A DNA stretch of 64,000 nt from NCBI RefSeq assembly GCF_003721245.1, contig NZ_RIZG01000002.1, positions 411,912 through 475,911 on the forward strand, in the 5' to 3' direction. This stretch comes from Marinomonas hwangdonensis. Its GTDB lineage: Bacteria > Pseudomonadota > Gammaproteobacteria > Pseudomonadales > Marinomonadaceae. The translations under genes were made by a program, and so were the position numbers. Under the pieces are notes generated by a model. It saw nothing but the letters and a program-made list of their open reading frames with translations, searched no databases and was not told where the DNA came from. This document shows, piece after piece, positions 1-9,154 of this stretch. Positions within the stretch are counted from its first letter, which is position 1; each line of letters opens with the position of its first letter.

Positions 1-471
1 CGACACAGCTGTCACTGGGCTTTGACTAACCGGAACCGTCTTGAGCATATCACCACTAATAACACCATCAGGCATCATTTTCTTAGAGCCATCAGCATTT
101 ATAGGTAATGAGTCGCCGTTCGAGTGCAATGTCTTGCCGCTCGTTTCCGTCAAGGCAATGGCGCTTTTCTCTGAAAGTGTTGCAGCCTCCACTTGCTCAC
201 TCGTAACACGTAAGGATACCTGATCGCCATTTTCCTTTATGGAGATAGACGACTGACTACTTGAGTCTGCGGATATAGGGACGTTAACTGTAGAAGACGA
301 ACTAGACCCTGTTGTTTTAGAGGCATTATTTTTGTCCGCTAACACTTGTATTGACTTATTTAAGTCATTTGCAAATGCACTTTCGTTTTCAGCAGAAGAT
401 TTCACCTGAGCCGATTTTTTTGAAGGTGTGTTTAATATTGGTGACAATGCTGTATTTGAATCTGTGCGCAT
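1..471 (-). CDS. fliK: Flagellar hook-length control protein FliK, N-terminal part (runs off the window)
   Basis: The frame is open from an ATG at 471 to the window edge (157 codons), with GGAGGAAAG just upstream as Shine-Dalgarno. The visible part is rich in Ser, Thr, Lys and Asn, has low complexity and no membrane segment, as expected for the disordered, secreted N-terminal region of FliK. FliK measures hook length and switches export specificity through a C-terminal domain that would lie outside the window. The call rests on position at the end of the fliE-to-fliJ cluster, where fliK normally sits, plus composition; the diagnostic C-terminus is not seen. A sigma-54 promoter precedes it. 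Confidence 0.68.
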   Translation of the reverse strand, partial: MRTDSNTALSPILNTPSKKSAQVKSSAENESAFANDLNKSIQVLADKNNASKTTGSSSSSTVNVPISADSSSQSSISIKENGDQVSLRVTSEQVEAATLSEKSAIALTETSGKTLHSNGDSLPINADGSKKMMPDGVISGDMLKTVPVSQSPVTAVS

Positions 472-498
472 ACTTTCCTCCAGCGATGAAGAAGACTA

Positions 499-516
499 TG
501 CAATAGCAAGGCCAAT
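499..516 (-). promoter_or_regulatory. Sigma-54 (RpoN) promoter of fliK
   Basis: Read on the minus strand the site is TTGGCCTTGCTATTGCA: a TGGC -24 element, seven bases, then a TTGCA -12 element. This is the exact spacing of the sigma-54 consensus, with GG and GC separated by ten bases. Transcription would start near 488, about 17 bases before the fliK ATG. Sigma-54 promoters activated by FleQ/FleR are the rule for middle flagellar genes. Confidence 0.7.
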
Positions 517-563
517 TTCGACTACCCGTTATAATTACTAGCAAAGCCAATGATTGATGTCGC

Positions 564-2255
564 TCACCACTGATAATGTGCTGTTACAACACGCCCTCCA
601 TTGGAAAACTCAAGTTTTGAACACAACCGATTCAACAAAGCCAAACCTCGGTTATAGAGTAATTCAGAGCAAGACAAATTATAGTTTAGGTTTGCAAAGT
701 CAAACCCATCACCACTGTCTTCAACAGACAAAATAAGCAAGCGCTGAGATGTATCTGATACAACCCTTGCTGAAAACTTAATATAGCCCATTTTCAACTC
801 AGCAAGTCGAATCTTGCGCTCTTCATAGTATTGTGAAAAACCATCATGTGAAGACTTTTTATTTGAACTCAGATTTAACACGCCATGCTCTAAGGCATTA
901 GAATACAATTCGGATAAAATCATAAAAATCTGACTAGAAAAATGATTTAAACCAGGTACTGTGGTCAGAATTTGCAGTAAATAAGGGAGTGGGTCTGTGC
1001 TTCGTAACGAATCAGCGCCTAACACATACTCAAATGAAAAGTCCGCTGGCACTTCATAATAGTCAGGCAGACTTTTTCTCTTGGCAACTTCCATCCCGAT
1101 ATTAACATCAAGACGCACCCCAATACACGACATGTCGTCATGAGGATTCTCTAGTATCTCTTCTTGCTGCAGCTGCTGAATTAACCAATCTACAGCATGA
1201 TCAACTGCCATTTCTCCCTTATAAAGAGGATGTAATATGGCGTCACAAAACATACGTCCCATCAAATCCACAGCTTCATGAACCCCATCTGAAAACATCA
1301 ATAACCTGTCACCAGGCGTAAAAAGGGCATGATCAATTTGATAATCAATGACATCAGATGAAAGAATACCTAAGGGGATATTTTTTGACTTAAAGCGTTT
1401 TGGCAACTTGTTAGCAGAGGAAAAATAAAGCAAGTCTGGCAACCCCCCATTCCAAATTTCAATGCCATCATTATTTGGATTGATATCCACAAAAGCCGCG
1501 CTACAAAACATATTGGGTGGCAATATATCTTTAAGACGATCGTTTACTTCGAGAATAATTTGTTTTAACAGAAACCCTCGTTCAGTCCAATCAAAAAAAA
1601 TGTCCGCTAACGGCAAAGCGCCAATCGCGGCAGAAAGACCTTGCCCAGTGAAGTCCCCCAGAACAACATGCATCCCCCCACTTGGCTTATAAGCAGCCAG
1701 TATCACATCACCATTAAAAGTATGGCTGCCATAATGAAAGTGCGACAAGGCTGCATCATTTAAGCAATTCGAGTGAGTAATATTTTCATATACTATTTTC
1801 GCTAAATGATGGTCATAAAGGACTTTCTCATTATGCATGATCATTTCGTCACGCTGAGTGCTCAGCGTTTTTTGCATCGCTCGGAATTCAGCCACAGCGT
1901 TAATCTTGAACGCTATCTGTCTATAACGAAAGGGCTTGATTAAGATATCAAAACACCCTTCGAGCATACAAGATTCCTGCATACTTGCATCGTTATTGTC
2001 ACAAAGAAAAAGAATCGGAATGGCTTTAAGGCGGGCGGCATCTTTGATATTAACAATCGTCTGCCAACCACTTTGATATTGTGTATAGGGGTTTAAACAC
2101 AGCAAGTCGATATGCTCAAGATGAAACGGATGAATGATTTCATTGGCGTGGTCGGGACAAAAAACCTTACACCCTTCTTGGCTCAGTGTATCGACAAGCT
2201 CAGCTGCGTCTGAGAGAAGATGATCAATAACCAAGACCGTTAATCGTTGCCCCAT
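564..2255 (-). CDS. Receiver-like / PP2C phosphatase / anti-sigma kinase regulator (RsbU-HsbR type)
   Basis: A 563-residue three-domain protein. Residues about 5-125 form a receiver-like domain that keeps the KP motif (LIKPF), but the phospho-acceptor Asp is Asn (LLCLNPY) and the N-terminal acidic pair is DH. About 165-380 is a PP2C/RsbU phosphatase domain with GDFTGQG, MFSDGVHEA and DDMS motifs. About 415-563 is a GHKL/HATPase_c domain of the anti-sigma kinase kind (ILSELYSNALEHG, EDSGDGFDF, NRGLALL). Such proteins dephosphorylate and phosphorylate a STAS antagonist. The STAS gene lies directly upstream, 6 bases away, with this gene's GGAG inside the STAS 3' end. The degenerate receiver suggests input other than phosphorylation. 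Confidence 0.85.
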   Translation of the reverse strand: MGQRLTVLVIDHLLSDAAELVDTLSQEGCKVFCPDHANEIIHPFHLEHIDLLCLNPYTQYQSGWQTIVNIKDAARLKAIPILFLCDNNDASMQESCMLEGCFDILIKPFRYRQIAFKINAVAEFRAMQKTLSTQRDEMIMHNEKVLYDHHLAKIVYENITHSNCLNDAALSHFHYGSHTFNGDVILAAYKPSGGMHVVLGDFTGQGLSAAIGALPLADIFFDWTERGFLLKQIILEVNDRLKDILPPNMFCSAAFVDINPNNDGIEIWNGGLPDLLYFSSANKLPKRFKSKNIPLGILSSDVIDYQIDHALFTPGDRLLMFSDGVHEAVDLMGRMFCDAILHPLYKGEMAVDHAVDWLIQQLQQEEILENPHDDMSCIGVRLDVNIGMEVAKRKSLPDYYEVPADFSFEYVLGADSLRSTDPLPYLLQILTTVPGLNHFSSQIFMILSELYSNALEHGVLNLSSNKKSSHDGFSQYYEERKIRLAELKMGYIKFSARVVSDTSQRLLILSVEDSGDGFDFANLNYNLSCSELLYNRGLALLNRLCSKLEFSNGGRVVTAHYQW

Positions 2256-2261
2256 GTGGGT

Positions 2262-2561
2262 TTACTCCACAATGTTAAAAAGCAGGCCAAAATTTGCCAT
2301 ATTTAGGACTTCCATCACGGTACGATTTGGAGACAGTAAACGAACAGTGGCCTTCTCACCACCTGCGTTATCTCTCAGTAAAAGCAACATACCCAACGCA
2401 GAACTGTCTAAATACAGCGTCTCTGACAGATCCACTTCATAACAAGTGGCCGTAACCCCACCGAAGGCCTCTTTAAATGCCTTGTGGCAAGTGTAGTCAA
2501 AACGCCCTATTACAGAAATCGTTAAACACCCTGTTTTTTTCTCTAAGCTACTTTTGATCAA
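2262..2561 (-). CDS. STAS-domain anti-sigma factor antagonist
   Basis: A single STAS domain of about 99 residues. The conserved loop DSSALGMLLLLRD holds the Ser normally phosphorylated by the partner kinase, and GRFDY follows the first strand. I chose the TTG at 2561 because GAGGGG precedes it by six bases and the length then fits the family. The frame extends upstream to an ATG at 2588 and a TTG at 2591, but neither has a ribosome binding site. With the PP2C/HATPase gene it forms a partner-switching pair inside the flagellar cluster, as in Pseudomonas, where a similar pair lies before fliK (recalled, not checked). Confidence 0.82.
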   Translation of the reverse strand: MIKSSLEKKTGCLTISVIGRFDYTCHKAFKEAFGGVTATCYEVDLSETLYLDSSALGMLLLLRDNAGGEKATVRLLSPNRTVMEVLNMANFGLLFNIVE

Positions 2562-2626
2562 AATAATCCCCTCAGGAAAAAAAGGCATCAAAGCGGGTAA
2601 CGCTTGCTAAACAGCGTGTATTGAAT

Positions 2627-4510
2627 TTAGTCATCGCTGTTAATACTGAGAATTGGAGACCCTACCTTTTCCCCCTCTTGAAATGCTATTTTATGCCTAA
2701 GGTTTGCCATTCTTTCAAGCATCTCAGATATAGCAGCGTTTGCTCTCCCCAGACGGGCCACACCAACACTTCGGTCTGATTGCAATAGCTCCAAAGTAGA
2801 GGCAGCCAGCGATTTCATGCCTTCAACCTGATCTTGTACTTTGCTGATATCATGCTCTAAGTCTATCGCAAAGCGTCGTCGTATATTTTCTCCTTCTCCC
2901 TCAGCTGCCGCGAGACTGGATAGCACACCTGCACGTACTTCATTGAGACAACGATCCACGTCTGTCAGTAAAAACACATCCGAAGATAAATCCTTTTCGA
3001 CGAGAGCTAGACGCTGCAAAACAAGTTCAAAGCCTAAAATAAGCGAGTCACGCACCTGCTCAGAGATCATAGCAATATCGGCAAGCTCGACAGATATGGC
3101 CGCATTTAACTCCTCAGCTTGGGCGGCATTGAGATGGCTTAAGTCATTTTTATTCGATAATTGCTCATTAATAAAAAACGTCATCTGTTGTAATTTTGTA
3201 ACTTTTTGGGTGGTATCATTTATTCCATCAGCACTATTAATACTATCAAACATTGCAAGTACCTTATGACGAATAACCTCCAATGACTTAGCAAAGCCAG
3301 CGTAAGGAGAACCTTGTCTTGATACCCTAATTGGCATATTCCACACGTCCTTTTCGAGCAGCATGAGACTGTGATGCAAAACCTCAAATTCCACCTCATC
3401 CGATTTTGGTTGCACAGAGATCAGTCTTTGCAGGTTTTCACTGCCTCCTAAGCAATCAGAATCGACGACACACACAGTTACCTTATGCAGCCCATCCGTT
3501 AACGACAAGGTAACACTTTGATCAGAAAATAAAACAGAATCGGCAATCCTCTCACCCATTGGATTATCCAAACCTGAATCAATACCAAACATTGATTCAA
3601 AAACCGTGGTGTCTTTAAACCAAAGACGTCGGGCACCCTCACTCATGCAGACCAGATCACCGTCATGATTGGTGACAAAAAAAGCGGCCTCCACATGAGA
3701 CAGCGCCCCTTCAATAAGCGACATCTTCTCTTCTTGCTGATCAAAATCAAATTGTCGGGAGGAAAGCTCGTTATCGACGAGGTGAACCAAGTCAGTAAAC
3801 TCATCGCTTACTTGACGTGGCAAATGGTTAGCGGAGCGTCTGTGCTTATGATGATCAACCACATGGTGTAAGGCTGCAAACCCCGAGTTTAATTGCCTAG
3901 CAAAACGCACAAAAATAGATATTGCAGCAAGAGCAAAAAATAAAAATAATGCTAGAAGATATCCGATCAATTTTTCTGACAAAATTTGACGGTCATAATC
4001 AAAGGCGACTTTTACTCTCAACAACTCATTGTGCATTATGTCCAACTGCGTCATAGCTTGATACGCGGTTCGACGCTCTTGAGAGGTCAGACTTACGTCG
4101 TTGCCTTCAGTTAAAAGTGACCCCAGAAAAAGCATGGTCTCAGTCACATCAATATCAGCCACACTGTTAACATCTTGATTGTGATTTTCAATCAATCGAT
4201 AGTCGCGCAGCAAGGCCTGACGTAAATCGCTTGCAATAGGCTTTGTGACATTTTCTGCTTCATAAATCTCAGCATCATCAATGAGCAGCCATTGCAACCA
4301 AAACTCTTGTGCATCGTTTACAGCGTTTAACAACTCATTCATTTTTTTTTGCTGATCAGCCTGCTGCTGCAAGCTTGTATTCGTCAGCATATGCATCCCA
4401 ACAAATGCTAAGGCTAATATAATAAGCAAAGCAGTAAGGCTTTTATAAAGACGGCTTACTAACTTTTTCCGTGGAACACCAAACGGCGAATGTCGTGTAT
4501 TCATAGTCAA
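2627..4510 (-). CDS. Membrane sensor-like protein: TM, extracytoplasmic helical domain, TM, HAMP-like, PAS-like, coiled region
   Basis: A 627-residue protein I cannot name. A membrane segment lies at about 22-44, followed by roughly 140 hydrophilic, helix-rich residues, and a second segment at about 185-203. After it comes a HAMP-like stretch (SDEFTDLVHLV), then a PAS-like region (about 270-345, VEAAFFVTNHDGDLV), then long helical sequence to the end. The input half resembles a chemoreceptor, but the conserved MCP tip signature is absent. Its ATG overlaps the stop of the upstream gene (ATGA), so the two are probably translationally coupled. A role in sensing for the flagellar partner switch is inferred from position only. 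Confidence 0.6.
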   Translation of the reverse strand: MTMNTRHSPFGVPRKKLVSRLYKSLTALLIILALAFVGMHMLTNTSLQQQADQQKKMNELLNAVNDAQEFWLQWLLIDDAEIYEAENVTKPIASDLRQALLRDYRLIENHNQDVNSVADIDVTETMLFLGSLLTEGNDVSLTSQERRTAYQAMTQLDIMHNELLRVKVAFDYDRQILSEKLIGYLLALFLFFALAAISIFVRFARQLNSGFAALHHVVDHHKHRRSANHLPRQVSDEFTDLVHLVDNELSSRQFDFDQQEEKMSLIEGALSHVEAAFFVTNHDGDLVCMSEGARRLWFKDTTVFESMFGIDSGLDNPMGERIADSVLFSDQSVTLSLTDGLHKVTVCVVDSDCLGGSENLQRLISVQPKSDEVEFEVLHHSLMLLEKDVWNMPIRVSRQGSPYAGFAKSLEVIRHKVLAMFDSINSADGINDTTQKVTKLQQMTFFINEQLSNKNDLSHLNAAQAEELNAAISVELADIAMISEQVRDSLILGFELVLQRLALVEKDLSSDVFLLTDVDRCLNEVRAGVLSSLAAAEGEGENIRRRFAIDLEHDISKVQDQVEGMKSLAASTLELLQSDRSVGVARLGRANAAISEMLERMANLRHKIAFQEGEKVGSPILSINSDD

Positions 4511-6405
4511 TAATCACTTTTAAACTGATGAAAATACGGCCCAAACTCGGCCACAAACAATACAAAATTTTCTGCAGTAACAACGGCGCTTTTATGGCTA
4601 AAAAGCATCGAGTCAAACGGTTTACTGTGTTTTGACTCGGAATCAATATCCCCTAGGCTGCTAGGGCTAATCCATTCATCTGGCAAAGAAGCATGCCACT
4701 CACAGTCGGAAACAGGCAGTACCACACTATTTTCTTCGCACTCAAGCACAACAGAGAATTCTGCAGGTTCATCTAATACAAGTGCCGAATCATAACAGGT
4801 GTATTGCGAGAGAACCTTATCAAAACATTCTCCATCTTGAATAATAAACGCTGTTGATACAAATTGCCTATCATTCATCCAGACGAACTGATTTGGAGAT
4901 TGATAAGGCAATATAACAGACACCAACTCAGCGCTTAGCCAAATCGACAACTCACCTAGCCGACCAGAGTAGTAGCCGCTCTTGTCTTTATTACCAAATC
5001 GTTGGTGATTCGGTTTTGATTGAATAATGGGCGCATTCTCAAAATGAAACAGCAATGGCTCAAGCAAAAAAGCATTAGAAGGCGTTTGCCAAACGTTTTT
5101 TACCCAAGCCTGTGGAGACCGAATTTTTGCACAAATCCCCTCTACACCACGAATATCATCATAAGGCAGTGCAAAATATTGACCGGCTTGAGCTATCAAA
5201 ATGACGTTTGAAATACAGTGAGGCAATAAACAATATGCGGCCGCGTTTTGAGCAAAGATCGGCAGACTGAGTAACAAGGGCGCACGAACACCTTCCAAAG
5301 ATAACCACAACTGACCGTCATCACACTGAAAATCACTTTCATCAACCGCATAACGACCATGAACATCCTTTTGATCGAACACACATTGTCCAAATGTGGT
5401 CGACACCTCATAAAGGAAATGCGGCAGAAAATCACGACCTAGACAGGCGGTATATACCACCTTCTGACTTAGCTCTTGCCCATTCAGAGACCGATAAGCG
5501 GAATAAACATAACCACCATGATGAACAGGAAAACAAATCATACTTTGATCAAAGTCTATTCTCGGAAAGTCACGTTCTACTGGAACACGAATGTGACCAT
5601 TTAGCACAGAATTCGTCTTTCCAGAAAACAAGGTATCAAATTTTTGATAATGGATATCTTTAAAGTCGTGTTCAAACTGAGCCAAAAGCAGAGCACGAGA
5701 CGCACGCGGCATCGTAAGATTTTGAAATAAAGGCAGAAAAGTTAATTCACACAAGCGCTTTAAAGAGTCTTCTGTTAAACGAATCGGCCCACGCCAATCC
5801 AAGTCCGGATACCTTGACTTTAACCAAGACAGCGACTGAATAGTGATTAACTTAAAGTAACCCCTATACATGGAGTTCAACGAAGTCGTAAGATGGAAAG
5901 ACACCTCACCGGCACCAGAAAGAGATATCAGTACATCTTCTAATGCACTAGAACTCATTGAAAATGAATCTGCAGATAAAGAAGCAGTGTAGGCTATGGC
6001 AACAGGATTCTTATCTAGCACATCTGCCATGTTAGATAACTTAGACCAACAATCACGCTCTTCAGACAATAAATGACTGAGCTGTAACGAATGATCAACA
6101 CCAAACTGATAGGCAAGAGCTATTTGAAAAAGTGCATCAGAAGCAGACGAAAAAACAGCATGATAGCTTTCATCATACGGGGAACCAGAGTCGGAAAGCT
6201 TCTTAACAGACGCCAACAAACAGTCTAATCTGGGATGAAAAAGAGGATGAAAGTCTTCGGATTGAGTCGAGGCTTGCATCGTTAACAAACTGGATTGCAG
6301 TTTACTGAGTCCACGCAGTGGATAATAGTTGTAATCCAGTAAGGCTTCTTCTACATCGGAAATGGATTTTGTCAGATGGATCGCACTGTGATTCAAAGAC
6401 ACCAT
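4507..6405 (-). CDS. Unknown protein with a possible degenerate CheA/ChpA-like C-terminal region
   Basis: A 632-residue soluble protein without signal peptide. AAGGA lies seven bases before the ATG. Around residues 395-420, ILIAQAGQYFALPYDDIRG closely follows the CheW-like (P5) pattern of CheA/ChpA, where a hydrophobic strand leads into an ALP motif. Just before it, DGQLWLSLEGVRAPLLLSLP resembles the end of a CheA ATPase domain (normally a GxGTxFxLxLP pattern). The ATP-binding N- and G-boxes are not recognisable, so if it derives from CheA it has lost kinase activity. The N-terminal 250 residues are helical and unassigned. The gene lies 53 bases after fliJ and is coupled to the sensor-like gene downstream. 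Confidence 0.5.
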   Translation of the reverse strand: MVSLNHSAIHLTKSISDVEEALLDYNYYPLRGLSKLQSSLLTMQASTQSEDFHPLFHPRLDCLLASVKKLSDSGSPYDESYHAVFSSASDALFQIALAYQFGVDHSLQLSHLLSEERDCWSKLSNMADVLDKNPVAIAYTASLSADSFSMSSSALEDVLISLSGAGEVSFHLTTSLNSMYRGYFKLITIQSLSWLKSRYPDLDWRGPIRLTEDSLKRLCELTFLPLFQNLTMPRASRALLLAQFEHDFKDIHYQKFDTLFSGKTNSVLNGHIRVPVERDFPRIDFDQSMICFPVHHGGYVYSAYRSLNGQELSQKVVYTACLGRDFLPHFLYEVSTTFGQCVFDQKDVHGRYAVDESDFQCDDGQLWLSLEGVRAPLLLSLPIFAQNAAAYCLLPHCISNVILIAQAGQYFALPYDDIRGVEGICAKIRSPQAWVKNVWQTPSNAFLLEPLLFHFENAPIIQSKPNHQRFGNKDKSGYYSGRLGELSIWLSAELVSVILPYQSPNQFVWMNDRQFVSTAFIIQDGECFDKVLSQYTCYDSALVLDEPAEFSVVLECEENSVVLPVSDCEWHASLPDEWISPSSLGDIDSESKHSKPFDSMLFSHKSAVVTAENFVLFVAEFGPYFHQFKSDY

Positions 6406-6458
6406 GGCTCATCCTTACTAATGCTGAGTAACAACAGAACGTAGTGCCTGTAATCGCA

Positions 6459-6893
6459 TCATCGCATTGAGTCCAAAAAACGCCGCATTGCAAATTCATC
6501 ACTTTGATTTTGCTCGCGCTTCGCCTCTACCGCTAATTCCGCCTTATGATTTTTTTCTTTCAACCAGTCCATACTCTTGGTCTTGGCACGAGTCTGTAAC
6601 CAACGACGCATGCTCATGTCAGCTTGCTGCTCAGAGCGACCCACCGCGGCTTCTTGCTGCACTATCGCTTGCTGCACGCGATTGACAAAGTGCTGGTAAT
6701 TGGTGATTAAATAAGCACTTAGGCCCATTAAATTACGCTCAGATTCATACTGTTCCGCGTAATGTCGTAGCTCATTGAGTTTTTGTAAATCGTGCTGGAC
6801 TTTCGCCTTATCTCTCGCTAACAGCTGTGCAGCGCTGTCTTCTTTGCGCTTAGCTAGGTCAACTAATATCTGCATACGACGGTTATTTTTCAT
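6459..6893 (-). CDS. fliJ: Flagellar export chaperone FliJ
   Basis: A 144-residue, almost entirely helical and highly charged protein. The N-terminal pattern (LVDLAKRKEDSAAQLLARDK) and the C-terminal coiled coil rich in Arg, Gln and Lys match FliJ, the stalk-like component that couples the FliI ATPase to the FlhA export gate. Length agrees with the family (about 145-150). AGGTGA precedes the ATG. It follows fliI after an unusually wide gap of 109 bases for this operon. Confidence 0.85.
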   Translation of the reverse strand: MKNNRRMQILVDLAKRKEDSAAQLLARDKAKVQHDLQKLNELRHYAEQYESERNLMGLSAYLITNYQHFVNRVQQAIVQQEAAVGRSEQQADMSMRRWLQTRAKTKSMDWLKEKNHKAELAVEAKREQNQSDEFAMRRFLDSMR

Positions 6894-7002
6894 CTATGAA
6901 TCACCTAAAACATTTACTCAATGTTAGTCGCTTTTCCTGCCGCAAGTCTACTCTACTAAGCCGAATGGATGAATTCTTAGATCACTAAGCTCATGCGTCA
7001 GC

Positions 7003-8334
7003 TTACTGACCCTTTGTCATTGCCGCCACTAGCGCTTCTAAGCTTTGGTCAACCGTGAATTGTTCATGCAAAGACTGTTTTAGAAACTGGCGAATTTCTG
7101 GCATTTGAGCAATCGCTTGGTCTAGATCAGGGTCTGTGCCTTTAACATAGGCTCCAACAGCAATTAAGTCTTGGTTCTGTTGAAATTTGGAGTAAAGCTG
7201 CTTCACTCTCATCGCACCGTATAAATGATCTTGACTGACAATATGTGGCATCGCACGAGAAATCGATGCTTCAATATCAATAGCAGGGTAATGCCCCTCT
7301 TCCGCTAATCGTCTAGACAACACGATATGACCATCAAGTATGGCGCGCGAAGCATCGGCAATCGGATCTTGTTGATCATCACCTTCTGTAAGCACAGTAT
7401 AAAAAGCCGTTACCGAACCACTCCCTTCCGCGCCATTACCCGCCCTTTCAACCAACTGAGGCAACTTTGAAAAAACCGAAGGCGGATAACCCTTTGTGGC
7501 TGGCGGTTCTCCCACAGACAAGGCTATTTCTCGCTGCGCCTGAGCATAGCGTGTTAACGAATCCATCAGTAACAACACGTTTTTACCTTGATCACGATAA
7601 TACTCGGCAATGCGTGTCGCTAACATGGCCGCCCGTAAGCGCATAAGGGCTGAGTCATCAGCAGGAGACGCCACCACCACAGAACGCGCTAGCCCTTCTT
7701 CCCCCAGTATCTGATCAATAAACTCTTTGACTTCTCGGCCACGCTCACCGATCAAACCCACGACAGTAATATCGGCTTCAGTAAACTTTGTCATCATGCC
7801 TAATAACATACTTTTACCGACACCACTGCCGGCAAAAAGCCCTAAACGCTGCCCTTTGCCCACAGTTAACAAACTATTAATGGCTTTGATACCCACATCC
7901 AATGGCTCTGATATGGGTTTACGTTGCAGTGGATTAATAATGTCACCGTGCAAGGACACAGAGTCTTTCGTTTTGATCGGACCTTTGCCATCAAGGGGCT
8001 TACCTAAACCATTCACAACTCGGCCCAAAAGCTCATCACCGACAGGCATTTCACTTTCACCAAAAAGAGGCCGCACTCTAGCGCCTGGACATATCCCCTC
8101 AATGGCTTCCGTTGGCATGAGATAGGTCAGATCACCGGTAAAACCAACCACTTCAGATTCCACCCAACGGTCTTGACGAACTTGTACAGAACAGCGATCC
8201 CCTAATGCCACAACGCAGCCCACCGCTTCCATGGTTAAACCCACCATACGGGTGACTTTTCCCTCTACTTGGGGTGGAAAAGAAGACAGGGATACAGACG
8301 CTAATTTGGTGAGTCGCTCTTCAAGAGTCGGCAC
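7003..8334 (-). CDS. fliI: Flagellum-specific ATP synthase FliI
   Basis: The ATPase of the flagellar type III export apparatus, related to F1-beta. It has the P-loop [11 protein letters not shown], the Walker B stretch [21 protein letters not shown] and the typical Pro/Gly-rich segment [15 protein letters not shown] chose the GTG at 8334, seven bases after the fliH stop, because GGGGTG stands eight bases before it; this gives 443 residues and a normal N-terminus. The frame is open to an ATG at 8394, but that would add 20 atypical residues overlapping fliH. FliI works with FliH and FliJ, encoded on either side. Confidence 0.95.
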   Translation of the reverse strand: MPTLEERLTKLASVSLSSFPPQVEGKVTRMVGLTMEAVGCVVALGDRCSVQVRQDRWVESEVVGFTGDLTYLMPTEAIEGICPGARVRPLFGESEMPVGDELLGRVVNGLGKPLDGKGPIKTKDSVSLHGDIINPLQRKPISEPLDVGIKAINSLLTVGKGQRLGLFAGSGVGKSMLLGMMTKFTEADITVVGLIGERGREVKEFIDQILGEEGLARSVVVASPADDSALMRLRAAMLATRIAEYYRDQGKNVLLLMDSLTRYAQAQREIALSVGEPPATKGYPPSVFSKLPQLVERAGNGAEGSGSVTAFYTVLTEGDDQQDPIADASRAILDGHIVLSRRLAEEGHYPAIDIEASISRAMPHIVSQDHLYGAMRVKQLYSKFQQNQDLIAVGAYVKGTDPDLDQAIAQMPEIRQFLKQSLHEQFTVDQSLEALVAAMTKGQ

Positions 8335-8341
8335 GATATGA

Positions 8342-9148
8342 TCACCCCAAATCGGTAAGAGAAAGCTGACGGAGTTCGTCAAAAACCGCCGCAAGACGCG
8401 TCTCTAATCGACCATCGATGTAAAAAGACTTTGAATCAATAATAAAATCACCAGACGTTAAGGCTTCATCCGTTTCTATTTTTAAGGCTAGCCGATCAGT
8501 AACGTTAAGTGCTTCTAGTATAGCGATGTCATCAGGGTGAAGACGAAGACGTACTCGTCCTTCATACTCACCGATTTCATCCAATACTCTAGACAACTGA
8601 ACTTTTAAAACCTCACTACCCTCTGCCTTCATTGTTAACAAACACACATTTTCTATGATTCGTTCCATTGCCCGATACAAGGTTTTTTCAATGGCACTAC
8701 GGCTTTCTTCAAGAGGCGTCGTTATTTCCTGAGCGACACCAGACAGCAAAGCTTCGATAGCCGCAAACTGCTGCTCTGCCTCTGCTTTGGCTTGCGCTTT
8801 TCCTTCTTCGATGCCAAGCAGTCGACCGTCTTCATGGCCTTTTTCAAAGCCATCCACCTCGCCTTTAGAGAAACCATCAGAGTAACCTTTACCATGGCCT
8901 TCTTCTTCTCCTTGAATAAAACCCTCATCGTAGGCAGCACTGCGGATTTCTTCTAACTGAGAGGCGGTTAAAGGCTCATAAACTAAGGATTCATGATCAA
9001 CTTCTTCCGTAACAGCTTGCGGTTCTTTTTGAATAAGGATCGCTGGCCCTGAAGTTTCTTTAGGGCTTTTGTCTGTGAGATGCGGCAGCTCCCAACGCTC
9101 ATAAGCCGTCAACTTAGGCTCGTTATCGGCTTTTTTTTGATCAGACAT
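8342..9148 (-). CDS. fliH: Flagellar assembly protein FliH
   Basis: A 268-residue negative regulator and peripheral stator of the FliI ATPase. Residues about 75-120 hold a long run of GxxxG repeats ([18 protein letters not shown]), the hallmark of FliH. It leads into a Glu/Ala-rich helix and a C-terminal domain resembling the F1 delta subunit. It starts six bases after fliG and ends seven bases before the fliI GTG, consistent with one operon. Confidence 0.93.
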   Translation of the reverse strand: MSDQKKADNEPKLTAYERWELPHLTDKSPKETSGPAILIQKEPQAVTEEVDHESLVYEPLTASQLEEIRSAAYDEGFIQGEEEGHGKGYSDGFSKGEVDGFEKGHEDGRLLGIEEGKAQAKAEAEQQFAAIEALLSGVAQEITTPLEESRSAIEKTLYRAMERIIENVCLLTMKAEGSEVLKVQLSRVLDEIGEYEGRVRLRLHPDDIAILEALNVTDRLALKIETDEALTSGDFIIDSKSFYIDGRLETRLAAVFDELRQLSLTDLG

Positions 9149-9154
9149 ACAGAA

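Noticed and set aside
2841..3269. Plus-strand open frame of 142 codons
   Set aside because: It is antisense to the sensor-like gene and Ser/Arg-rich as expected of a mirrored helical protein gene.
8335..8394. Upstream extension of fliI to an ATG
   Set aside because: It overlaps fliH by more than 50 bases and lacks a good ribosome binding site, while the GTG at 8334 has GGGGTG upstream.
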